Below are positions 1 to 5,950 of a stretch of 7,226 nucleotides of DNA, piece after piece (the first letter of the stretch is position 1; each line of letters opens with the position of its first letter). The stretch covers positions 1 through 7,226 of the forward strand of contig JAUXAJ010000262.1 in the NCBI GenBank assembly GCA_030620005.1, given 5' to 3'. A model generated the notes under the pieces. The model was given only the letters and a program-made list of their open reading frames with translations. It searched no databases and had not been told where the DNA came from. The DNA is from Promethearchaeota archaeon (GTDB lineage Archaea; Asgardarchaeota; Lokiarchaeia; Sigynarchaeales; SOKP01). Made by a program: the position numbers and the translations under genes.

Positions 1-1378
1 TTTCGAGTTTGTTGCCTCGTAAATTAAGTTCTTCCAATGAAAAAAGAGAACTAATCCATTCAGGAAGTTTAGTAATGTCGTTCCAACTTAAATCTAGCTT
101 CTTGAGTGAAGTTAGTTTCCTAAATGACTCAGGTAATTCAATCAGTTTATTATTGGGCAATATTAACACTTCCAAAGTATTCAATGTACCTATCGATTCT
201 GGTAATACTTTAATATCATTGCCATATAAATTTAATTCTACTACTGGTGGTAAATGGTCAATCCATTCTTGAAAATTAGATAATTCTTTATTCATCCCTA
301 ATCCTAATTTTTTTAGATAATGTAGATTCGTTAACCAAGCTGGAACAGAATTTAAATTATTTAGCCCTAATTTTAGTTTTTTAAGCGAGGTAAGTTTTTC
401 CAATTCTGGGGGTAATATTTTAAATTGATTCCCGTGTAAGTTTAAAACTTCGAGAGAAGCTAATTCCCCCATTGTAGCTGGAAGGGTTGATAATTTGTTA
501 TGCTTTAAATCTAAAGTCTTTAAATTGGACAATAAGCCAATAGAATTAGGAATCTCCTCTAAATGATTATATCTTAAATTAAAATACTCTAAGGAAGTTA
601 GAGAGCGAATACCATCAGGTATTTTATTCATGTTATTATGACTTAAATCTAAATATTTAAGAGAATCTAAAGAGAGAATAGACTTCGGAAATCTCCCAAT
701 TTGATTACTTTTTAATTCTAATTTTTTAAGATGGTTAAAGACTCTTATAAATTCAGAAAGGTTTTTTAAAACTTTCCATCCAGAAGTCTTTTCACTAGTA
801 AATGATAAGTTTAACTCGGTTACTAAGCCGCTTTCTACTTTAAAATTGATTTCTTTTAATATGTTTTTAATATATTTGATCACAACATAGCTATTTACAA
901 TATCTGCTAGTTGGTTGAGATTAAAATCCTGAATTTCTTTAGTTTTAAAAAAAGGACTAAGACTCTTGTTAAATTGGTAATTTTCAAACCTTTTTATCTT
1001 ATTTATTAAAGCTGATTTAGCACCATCATTGTTAAATTTGCTTATATTTGAGATTATATCCAACAGAAATTGCCACGATTTTTCGTGGTCTAAAGCCCAT
1101 TTTAAAGGAGATAAAGCCTTTTCTTGAAAGATTACTTTTAAGGCATTTGCTGCTAAAATCCTTATTTCTTCGGAAGAATCAGAAATTAATAAATTCTCTA
1201 AAATAGAAAAAATCTCATCTTTCTTACTTTTAATTCTTTGCAAAGCCCTAATACACTCTAGCCTAGTTCCAACCATATCAGCATTTTCAATCAAATAAAT
1301 TAACGAATCAACTGCTGATAATTCATCTATGACCTTTTTCTTAAAATCTTCATAAATTTTTTTAGGGTTTAAATCCAT
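1..1378 (-). CDS. HEAT/leucine-rich-repeat protein, C-terminus beyond the window
   Basis: The minus-strand frame is open from ATG at 1378 to base 1 without a stop, giving 459 codons and continuing past the window. Residues 1-110 are helical and HEAT-like (for example around EEIRILAANALKVI, residues 70-83). From about residue 217 there are ten consecutive 23-24-residue leucine-rich repeats (starts near 217, 240, 263, 286, 309, 332, 355, 379, 402, 425) and an eleventh beginning at 448. The unit is LxxLxLxxNxLxxLPxxIxxLxx, the plant/Roc-like type. There is no signal peptide or membrane segment, so the protein is probably cytoplasmic and binds other proteins. It starts 20 bases after the stop of the hydrolase gene with no clear Shine-Dalgarno, so cotranscription is likely. 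LRR proteins of this build are abundant in Lokiarchaeia and some carry GTPase domains; whether this one does lies outside the window. The partner is unknown. Confidence 0.93.
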   Translation of the reverse strand, partial: MDLNPKKIYEDFKKKVIDELSAVDSLIYLIENADMVGTRLECIRALQRIKSKKDEIFSILENLLISDSSEEIRILAANALKVIFQEKALSPLKWALDHEKSWQFLLDIISNISKFNNDGAKSALINKIKRFENYQFNKSLSPFFKTKEIQDFNLNQLADIVNSYVVIKYIKNILKEINFKVESGLVTELNLSFTSEKTSGWKVLKNLSEFIRVFNHLKKLELKSNQIGRFPKSILSLDSLKYLDLSHNNMNKIPDGIRSLTSLEYFNLRYNHLEEIPNSIGLLSNLKTLDLKHNKLSTLPATMGELASLEVLNLHGNQFKILPPELEKLTSLKKLKLGLNNLNSVPAWLTNLHYLKKLGLGMNKELSNFQEWIDHLPPVVELNLYGNDIKVLPESIGTLNTLEVLILPNNKLIELPESFRKLTSLKKLDLSWNDITKLPEWISSLFSLEELNLRGNKLE

Positions 1379-1398
1379 ATCGGTTAAAAAGTAATTAT

Positions 1399-2487
1399 CT
1401 ATTTTAAGCCCGCTACGTCAATTATGGCATTAGCAATCGCTTCTGGTTCACATTCTTCAATAAAATGGTTTGCGTTTTCAAAAATTTTAACATGACCTTC
1501 AAGCTGAGGGAGATGGTCAATCCATTGCTGCATGACTTCATCTTTAGCGGATGGATCCCATTTTCCTAATACAGCACCGACACCAATATTTTGCCCGTTA
1601 GGACCCCAACATTTGCTGATATTATCTTGAATGAAGCGATAAAAGGGAGTGGTATCCCGTTCACCAAGGTTAGGTTCTTTATATGTGTTTCCATGACCCC
1701 ACAATGGCGTTTGAAGTACTAAACGTTTTGAACTCAACGCATTTTTTTCCGACAAAAACTGCTCTCTGAAAAATTTTTGAGCTATATTTTCATCTTCTGA
1801 GAATCTCCCCGTCTTTCTTGCCGTGGCAAGCATAGTAGGCACCCTCGTTATTAATTCTTCTGGATTTTCGGGATTAAAAAAAATCACAAAAGAAGCAAAT
1901 GCTCCCCATAAATTGTTTGGGATGATCTTTGGCGTATTATTCCATGAAAACTGCTTTAATGGAAAATTCTCATATGTCATGCCTGATTTTGGAAACGGAA
2001 AAACAGTACTATTTAATATGACAAGATTGTTTATACGATTAGGAACTTTCAAGAAAGCACCAATACCAATTGGACCCCCCCAATCATGTATTATTAGGGT
2101 TACATTATTCAAATCAAGATATTCAATAAGCTCCAATAAATTATTTGCATGATCCATGCACACCATTTCAAACGACGCTTGATCTGATAAGCCAAAACCT
2201 ATGTGATCCATTGCTATAATCCTGATTGGTTTCTTAGTAGAATTAACCAAGTGCTTTATAACGTCTCTATACGTGTAAGAGGATTCAGGGTTGCCGTGAA
2301 CAAACACAATCGTGCTTTCCGGACCTCCTGTCCCGTGATTGCTATCTCTGTAGAAAATTTTTTTCCCAGTATCAATACCATCTGGCAACTCATGCCAATG
2401 CCCGCATCCTTGCGGATAATAGTCAAATGGGACGCTAATAACTGGTGTATTACTGGGAACGGATTCTGATTTTGATTTTTCACCCAT
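1399..2487 (-). CDS. Haloalkane dehalogenase-like alpha/beta hydrolase
   Basis: A complete 362-residue alpha/beta hydrolase. Visible elements: the oxyanion motif HGNPESS (residues 64-70), MDHIGFGLSD (93-102), the nucleophile elbow HDWGG with Asp135 and Trp136, the likely catalytic acid Asp311 in VLGKWDP after strand 7, and His341 in NANHFIEE. Asn66 and Trp136 occupy the two halide-stabilising positions of haloalkane dehalogenases, and no Glu follows strand 6 (it reads VILNST). The Asp-His-Asp plus Asn-Trp pattern matches subfamily III. Known family members hydrolyse a carbon-halogen bond through an ester on the Asp; here this is inferred. It is longer than the usual roughly 300 residues, with an N-terminal extension of about 20 residues and a long lid (about 163-295). 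An epoxide hydrolase is the main alternative. A perfect GGTGAT sits 4 bases before the ATG, which fixes the start. Confidence 0.9.
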   Translation of the reverse strand: MGEKSKSESVPSNTPVISVPFDYYPQGCGHWHELPDGIDTGKKIFYRDSNHGTGGPESTIVFVHGNPESSYTYRDVIKHLVNSTKKPIRIIAMDHIGFGLSDQASFEMVCMDHANNLLELIEYLDLNNVTLIIHDWGGPIGIGAFLKVPNRINNLVILNSTVFPFPKSGMTYENFPLKQFSWNNTPKIIPNNLWGAFASFVIFFNPENPEELITRVPTMLATARKTGRFSEDENIAQKFFREQFLSEKNALSSKRLVLQTPLWGHGNTYKEPNLGERDTTPFYRFIQDNISKCWGPNGQNIGVGAVLGKWDPSAKDEVMQQWIDHLPQLEGHVKIFENANHFIEECEPEAIANAIIDVAGLK

Positions 2488-2491
2488 TTAC

Positions 2492-2497
2492 ATCACC
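2492..2497 (-). promoter_or_regulatory. Ribosome binding site of the hydrolase gene
   Basis: Read on the minus strand this is GGTGAT, an exact complement of the archaeal 16S 3' end AUCACC, placed 4 bases before the ATG at 2487. It supports that start over internal methionines. Confidence 0.75.
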
Positions 2498-2525
2498 AAA
2501 TTTATACCACCAAAAAATATTAGAA

Positions 2526-2541
2526 TTATATTTTAAAATAA
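2526..2541 (-). promoter_or_regulatory. Possible TATA box for the hydrolase gene
   Basis: The minus strand carries an AT-only TTTTAAAATATAA stretch about 40-55 bases before the ATG, the expected distance for an archaeal TATA box with a short leader holding the Shine-Dalgarno. No convincing BRE is seen, and the surrounding sequence is AT-rich, so chance is possible. Confidence 0.3.
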
Positions 2542-2577
2542 GTGAGGCATGAAATTTAAGATCTTGTTGGATACATT

Positions 2578-2595
2578 AAAATGAAAAATGTTAAA
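2578..2595 (-). terminator. Possible T-tract terminator after the radical SAM gene
   Basis: On the coding (minus) strand, about 40-60 bases after the radical SAM stop, two T runs (five and four Ts) occur in TTTAACATTTTTCATTTT, as in archaeal T-rich terminators. The 10-mer TAACATTTTT also occurs at the stop codon itself (2629-2638). No stem-loop precedes it. The rest of this 148-base gap holds the hydrolase leader. Confidence 0.22.
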
Positions 2596-2635
2596 TTGAA
2601 ATAATTGGATATGAGCAACATGACACGCAAAAATG

Positions 2636-4483
2636 TTAGAATCCTCCGTAGCTTTGTCCTCTTATGTTTTTCAGCATGATATCATCTAGTTCGCTTATTC
2701 TCTTGCTTGATTTAAATCTATACCTGGTGCTCAAGAACTTGTTTATTAGCTTGTACTTAAAATTATTCATCTTCATTTCTCTACGGACTTTTCTCGGAGT
2801 TTTGTTTAGGTACTCGGTCATGTAAGGGATATCGTCGTCTTTAATGGATCCGTCCTTCTCGTAACGATATCTCTTGCCAGGTTCTTCCCTTGGTCTCCGG
2901 TTCCATGGATCAAACATGTGCTTCATTTTGAACTTGAGCGCACTCTGTTCAACACTACGAGAAACTAATTCCATCATTGGAGTTGGTTCGCCAATAAGAT
3001 CCCTAAATCTTTCATCTGTTTTTATGACTCTTCTCCGTACTACTCCATTCGGTGCAAAACGTTCCATTGCTCCCAACATTGACCATGATGCCACGGAGGT
3101 CCGTTTAAATAATTCGGATCTAACTTCCTGCATCAAGTGATTATCTGAATTTAGGCAGAACTCATAACCGTTCAGCGTAACTTCAAGCCTCCTGAGCAAT
3201 GACGGACCCCAAGTTCGGTATAACAAGTCGTACCCGTATTCTGTCAGATTTAAAGTTTCGTGTGTTTCTAGATTGATGTTTTTCTGTGAACCGCTCCAGA
3301 AATGCACGTCTTCCCAAGGCACATTCATTACTCGTCCTTGATCTTTAAGTTTACGCCATAATTCTGTCCCGGGGAATGGAGATAGGCGAGTTAATTGCTC
3401 AAAAGTAGGTTTACAAGCAACAAAATAGTTAAGATCCTCGTATATATTCGCATGATCATGGTAATCCCAGCCGCATATCCATGCACCAAGCGTACGAATG
3501 CCCATTGAATGAAGCTTATGAAACACATCTCGAGCATCCGCTTCTTTAACTTTTTTATAACCATGGTCACCAGCAAACTTAGATTCCACACCAATGAAAA
3601 CTGCGCCAATTCCCGTTTCAGGAATGGCATCCCAACCATAATTACTGGCAAAATGCCAGATAAAATCCACTGAACCAAATCCAGTCCAATCAACGTTTTC
3701 CACGAGATCTTTATTCTTTTGCCATTTTTCCTTAGTTTTTACGAGCCATCGGGGATGACGAAAATGATCTTCTTCAATTACAAAGAGCGATGATAAATTC
3801 TTGAAGTGCTTACGATAAAGTATAGCATGATCAACAAAATCTTCCGGTGAAAGCATTTCAATCCGTTTATGACCAAACATTTCATTTGTTGAGCAAAAAT
3901 CACAGCCACCAGGACAACCAAGACCGGTAACTAAAAAACCAATGCCGCCTCTAGGGTATTTATTGAGAAATGCTGGCGCACCGCCGCATTTTGGCATTAA
4001 TTTTTGCGAAATAGGACGATTTGTATCTTCTCCTAACAACTCACGAAGAAATCTTACACCCTCCCCTAATACTACATGATCAACGTATTTTTTTTTAGTT
4101 TCTTCGTCATATTGTGCATTAAAAGCCTGAGCTCCATAACTCCCTAATAGAATTTTCGTTTCTGGAGATGCTTTTCGGATATATTTACACATCTTCATGA
4201 CCATATCAAGATGCACTGGAAATGCGCTGATGCCAATCATTGCATAGCCTTTATCAACTTCTTCAATGAAATTATTCCATCGAGGATATTCAAGTAAAAT
4301 CGCAGGGAGATCAATATTTTGCGCCAAAATATGGTTTGCAAAACAGTGTGTATGTGAGACGATTGTAAAGATATCATCGCCATGAGTGAAGCGTTGACCA
4401 GTAGCATCTGTGAGAGAATCATTAGCAGGGAGTGAAGGATAGGGATAACATGGCGTTGTCAATAAAATTCGATCTGTTATCAT
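2636..4483 (-). CDS. Radical SAM enzyme with N-terminal cobalamin-type domain
   Basis: A complete 615-residue protein. Residues about 40-160 have the alpha/beta layout of a B12-binding domain (GYAMIGISAFPVHLDMV 79-95, KILLGSYGAQA 110-120, VVLGEG 137-142). The radical SAM core follows, with its 4Fe-4S cluster cysteines Cys190, Cys194 and Cys197 in the CxxxCxxC motif GCPGGCDFC. Later core motifs are FIGVES (296-301) and the strongly typical LSPFPGTELW (367-376). The DxHxxG motif of base-off B12 binding is absent, as in many members of this class. Residues about 430-615 form a basic, helical C-terminal extension of unknown role. Relatives methylate or rearrange unactivated carbons of lipids, tetrapyrroles or natural products; the substrate cannot be told here. 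A GAGGTTGA Shine-Dalgarno and a TATA box precede the ATG, so it probably has its own promoter. Confidence 0.92.
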   Translation of the reverse strand: MITDRILLTTPCYPYPSLPANDSLTDATGQRFTHGDDIFTIVSHTHCFANHILAQNIDLPAILLEYPRWNNFIEEVDKGYAMIGISAFPVHLDMVMKMCKYIRKASPETKILLGSYGAQAFNAQYDEETKKKYVDHVVLGEGVRFLRELLGEDTNRPISQKLMPKCGGAPAFLNKYPRGGIGFLVTGLGCPGGCDFCSTNEMFGHKRIEMLSPEDFVDHAILYRKHFKNLSSLFVIEEDHFRHPRWLVKTKEKWQKNKDLVENVDWTGFGSVDFIWHFASNYGWDAIPETGIGAVFIGVESKFAGDHGYKKVKEADARDVFHKLHSMGIRTLGAWICGWDYHDHANIYEDLNYFVACKPTFEQLTRLSPFPGTELWRKLKDQGRVMNVPWEDVHFWSGSQKNINLETHETLNLTEYGYDLLYRTWGPSLLRRLEVTLNGYEFCLNSDNHLMQEVRSELFKRTSVASWSMLGAMERFAPNGVVRRRVIKTDERFRDLIGEPTPMMELVSRSVEQSALKFKMKHMFDPWNRRPREEPGKRYRYEKDGSIKDDDIPYMTEYLNKTPRKVRREMKMNNFKYKLINKFLSTRYRFKSSKRISELDDIMLKNIRGQSYGGF

Positions 4484-4486
4484 GAT

Positions 4487-4494
4487 TCAACCTC
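4487..4494 (-). promoter_or_regulatory. Ribosome binding site of the radical SAM gene
   Basis: The minus strand reads GAGGTTGA 3 bases before the ATG at 4483. It matches the 16S complement GAGGTGA apart from one extra T, and it supports the chosen start. Confidence 0.65.
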
Positions 4495-4516
4495 TTATTA
4501 AATATTGTTTTAATTA

Positions 4517-4524
4517 ATTTTATA
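4517..4524 (-). promoter_or_regulatory. Probable TATA box of the radical SAM gene
   Basis: The minus strand reads TATAAAAT, centred about 37 bases before the ATG. Transcription starting about 25 bases downstream would fall near 4495, leaving a short leader that contains the Shine-Dalgarno. The flanks are very AT-rich, which weakens the call. Confidence 0.45.
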
Positions 4525-4526
4525 CT

Positions 4527-4560
4527 ATTGTTATTATTGAATTTATTAATTGTTATTATT
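4527..4560. repeat. Two 12-bp direct repeats upstream of the TATA box
   Basis: ATTGTTATTATT occurs exactly twice, at 4527-4538 and 4549-4560, with a 22-base period (about two helical turns). It lies just upstream, in the direction of transcription, of the radical SAM TATA box. It could be a paired regulator site, or simple low-complexity sequence, since the whole stretch is built of A and T. Confidence 0.35.
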
Positions 4561-4659
4561 TTTATTATTAACCACTCGAATATTTAAACATTGCCAGACC
4601 ATTTTACAAGGAGTTGAAATTTTGTTCTTACTTATAGATCATTCTGCAACCTCCGCTTA

Positions 4660-4762
4660 GCTTGAGTTATTATCAATCACATCGAGAATGAATTTTTCCA
4701 TTTAAGGGGTCTTTCCGACTAACAATAACTAATATAACTGATAAAAAATAATTCAAATTTAC
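4660..4762 (-). pseudogene. Possible distal remnant of the broken vapC toxin gene
   Basis: If the 298-bp insertion is removed, the minus-strand vapC frame reads on as YHICKFELFF and continues to a TAG at 4721-4719, so residues 53-69 of the toxin may lie in 4712-4762. In another frame, 4701-4660 reads MEKFILDVIDNNSS and then a stop, which resembles the hydrophobic strand following the helical part of PIN domains. Frameshifts and stops make this decayed. Beyond it, to the radical SAM promoter, only AT-rich sequence is seen. The similarity is weak and judged by eye. Confidence 0.3.
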
Positions 4763-4776
4763 CATGATTGCTCAAG

Positions 4777-4801
4777 AAAGCACCTTCTCTTTAGGGAGGT
4801 G
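4777..4801 (+). repeat. Left-end guide and hairpin of the IS605-type element
   Basis: AAAG (4777-4780) is directly followed by a stem of CACCT (4781-4785) with AGGTG (4797-4801), extended by T-G, C-G and T-G pairs, with loop CTTTA (4789-4793). The descending arm contains GGGAGGTGAT, nearly perfectly complementary to the 16S 3' end, so a ribosome binding site would be buried in the hairpin. An outer inverted repeat, TTGCTCAA (4768-4775) and TTGAGCAA (4807-4814), encloses it. Confidence 0.6.
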
Positions 4802-4879
4802 ATGAATTGAGCAAGAAGAGAATTCACTAAATTGTCGCACTCCCTTGTTTTAAAAAAGCTCAAAATATATTTTAAATAA

Positions 4880-5060
4880 TTCATTCTCTTTGGTCGGATA
4901 ACCAACGACTTCAAAAAAAGGGAAATGCATTCTACCGATGGAATAGCGGGAAGTTAAGCCTTTGGAGAAAGTGTAAGACTCGGCACGATTCCCGAATCTT
5001 GTCGAGCCGTTTTCGGTGAATTAGGAATCCACTTGCTTTATTTAGCTAGTGGTAGTTCAA
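4880..5060 (+). pseudogene. C-terminal remnant of tnpB (RNA-guided nuclease)
   Basis: In one frame, interrupted by a single TAA at 4955-4957, the sequence reads KKREMHSTDGIAGS, stop, AFGESVRLGTIPES, then FGELGIHLL. This is the pattern of archaeal TnpB tails: a DGxAG segment, an ACGExVR-like segment (here AFGESVR), and a short variable end next to the right hairpin. The RuvC and zinc-finger parts are gone, so no nuclease is made. An upstream stop at 4877-4879 and the unrecognised sequence at 4802-4876 suggest an internal deletion joined the left end directly to the tnpB tail. TnpB normally cuts DNA using a guide transcribed from this same 3' region. The similarity was recognised by eye. Confidence 0.55.
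4930..5060 (+). ncRNA. Candidate omega-RNA scaffold at the tnpB 3' end
   Basis: TnpB guide RNAs are made from the end of tnpB plus the element's right end, with the guide read from the flanking host DNA. Here that region keeps a 13-base-arm imperfect hairpin (arms 4979-4991 and 4994-5006), an adjacent CCG-TTTT-CGG hairpin (5007-5016) and the right-end hairpin (5029-5052), ending in TCAA at 5060. The guide would start at 5061 (ATATATGATAAAAAGC). The 5' boundary is arbitrary, no promoter is visible, and expression is unknown. Confidence 0.35.
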
Positions 5061-5217
5061 ATATATGATAAAAAGCCTCGACGAGGATTGGTGAAGGAAC
5101 ATATGCTTCTATATGACTCGCTTTAACAGAGTTCATTAATTGTAAAATCTTTTCAGGTACAGTTTTAGAATATAATTACACAATAACTCCAGCATCTAAA
5201 CAAGCTCTTTGATCCAT
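5061..5217 (-). pseudogene. vapC: vapC (PIN-domain toxin) N-terminal fragment, disrupted
   Basis: The ATG at 5217 directly follows the antitoxin stop (TAGATG), the usual tight vapBC arrangement. The frame reads MDQRACLDAGVIV, then TAA at codon 14 (5178-5176), then LYSKTVPEKILQLMNSV and EAYVPSPILVEAFYHI up to the insertion boundary at 5061. Asp8 in CLDAG and Glu47 in VEAFYHI match the first two acidic metal ligands of PIN ribonucleases, which cleave RNA and are held in check by VapB. The early stop and the inserted IS605-type element after residue 52 leave no functional toxin. Reading through the element gives seven more codons and a stop at 5040-5038. Confidence 0.7.
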
Positions 5218-5421
5218 CTACGACTCCTTTGCCAATTCTTCGTTTCTAGATTTGTTCATTTCTGCTTTCATTTCTTCACTGCTATAAGAATTCTTCCTTA
5301 AATTTTCAGCACTTTCGATAGGAATGATTCGTAAAGTTCCTTCATCTTCAATTATTAATATTTTATCACAATCTTTAAGATTGTATTTATTTCTAAACAT
5401 AATATTGGCTTTCTCTTTCAA
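5218..5421 (-). CDS. vapB: AbrB/MazE-like (VapB-type) antitoxin
   Basis: A 67-residue protein starting at TTG (5421), one base after the TGA of the histidine kinase. A GGAG sits 9 bases before the TTG, and an in-frame TAA just upstream excludes a longer start. Residues 9-36 (MFRNKYNLKDCDKILIIEDE, then TLRIIPIE) match the second half of the swapped-hairpin AbrB DNA-binding fold. The acidic/basic tail (about 40-67) would wrap the toxin. Such proteins bind their own promoter and neutralise VapC. The first strand and the GQxTIP loop of the fold look shortened to KEKANIMF, so DNA binding may be weakened. Its toxin partner, immediately downstream, is dead. It may therefore be a surviving orphan or itself on the way to decay. 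Confidence 0.72.
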   Translation of the reverse strand: MKEKANIMFRNKYNLKDCDKILIIEDEGTLRIIPIESAENLRKNSYSSEEMKAEMNKSRNEELAKES

Positions 5422-5422
5422 G

Positions 5423-5872
5423 TCACATTACTCCTTTTTTTCCAAAAGGCAACTTGATCGAGAAAGTGCTACCCTTCTTGATTTCACTCTTTACCTCGAT
5501 ATTGCCTTTATGTTTCTCTATGAGGGTCTTACAGATAGCTAACCCTAACCCGATGCCTTTAGCTTTAGTAGTATAGAGGGGCTCGAATAATTTACTCAAG
5601 CCTTCTTCACTGATACCATTCCCGGTATCCGTGAAAGATATAGTTATCTCTTCTTGACTTTGAACTTCAGATTTTACGATCAACTGACCACCTTCAGGCA
5701 TAGCTTGAATAGCGTTTAAGATTATGTTTCCGAAGACTTGTTTGAGTTGATCGGGGTCGGCTAAGATGGACGGCAATGCAACGTCCAGTCGGTTATTTAC
5801 TTCAACATTTTCTGGTATATTAGTACGAGATAAAACTTCTTGAATGATGCTATTGATCTTTACCTTCCGCAT
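5423..5872 (-). CDS. Histidine kinase, C-terminal ATPase half (split gene)
   Basis: This 149-residue frame is the HATPase_c domain. It contains the N-box QVFGNIILNAIQAMPEGG (residues 45-62, Asn49 and Asn53), G1 box DTGNGI (82-87), F-box LFEPLYTT (95-102) and G2 box GIGLGLA (106-112). It would bind ATP and phosphorylate the His of the upstream half. The same frame is open upstream to the TAA at 5953-5951, and residues before the ATG (IIEEEVNSSEKIINSLLGYA) are clearly the second HisKA helix, so the ATG at 5872 is only an internal methionine with no Shine-Dalgarno. This is best read as the 3' part of one gene broken by a single stop. Made alone it would lack the dimerisation helices and be inactive or need to act in trans. 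It ends one base before the vapB start. Confidence 0.85.
   Translation of the reverse strand: MRKVKINSIIQEVLSRTNIPENVEVNNRLDVALPSILADPDQLKQVFGNIILNAIQAMPEGGQLIVKSEVQSQEEITISFTDTGNGISEEGLSKLFEPLYTTKAKGIGLGLAICKTLIEKHKGNIEVKSEIKKGSTFSIKLPFGKKGVM
5431..5434 (-). promoter_or_regulatory. Ribosome binding site for the TTG-started antitoxin
   Basis: GGAG on the minus strand lies inside the last codons of the kinase, 9 bases before the TTG at 5421. It makes translational coupling of kinase and antitoxin plausible. Confidence 0.45.
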
Positions 5873-5950
5873 GTTTGGTGGCGTTGGACGAGCGTAGCCA
5901 AGGAGACTGTTTATAATCTTCTCGGATGAATTAACTTCCTCTTCGATAAT

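Larger units (their letters stand above)
4763..5060 (+). mobile_element. Non-autonomous IS200/IS605 (IS608-like) element, 298 bp
   Basis: The boundaries come from signals known for IS608. The left flank ends in TTAC (4759-4762) and the right end is TCAA (5057-5060). A 5' AAAG guide (4777-4780) abuts the left hairpin CACCT/AGGTG (4781-4801), and a GAAT guide (5025-5028) abuts the right hairpin CCACT/AGTGG (5029-5052). In IS608 these guides pair with TTAC and TCAA to position TnpA cleavage on single-stranded DNA. No terminal inverted repeats or target duplication are expected, and none are seen. No tnpA and only the end of tnpB remain, so it could move only with transposase supplied from elsewhere. 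It sits inside vapC. TnpB similarity and end signals agree with each other; a search would confirm it. Confidence 0.68.

Noticed and set aside
9..272. Open plus-strand frame opposite the LRR gene
   Set aside because: It is the antisense of regular leucine-rich repeats, which give long open complementary frames. It has no recognisable motif or Shine-Dalgarno.
1823..2469. Open plus-strand frames opposite the hydrolase
   Set aside because: The minus strand encodes a complete hydrolase with its catalytic motifs; the complementary frames have no family features.
2874..3140. Short plus-strand frame within the radical SAM gene
   Set aside because: It lies wholly antisense to the coding C-terminal extension of that enzyme and has no motif.
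4802..4834. Small gene starting after the strong GGAGGTGAT in the element
   Set aside because: ATG at 4802 hits TGA after two codons, and TTG at 4807 hits TAA after seven, so no protein of interest can start there.
4979..5006. Imperfect 28-base palindrome as an intrinsic terminator or operator
   Set aside because: No T tract follows it. Its position within the tnpB tail fits a guide-RNA stem better.
4484..5217. tRNA, rRNA or CRISPR in the large gene-less gap
   Set aside because: No cloverleaf, no CCA-proximal T-loop pattern and no regularly spaced repeats were found. The gap is explained by the promoter, toxin debris and the IS605-type element.
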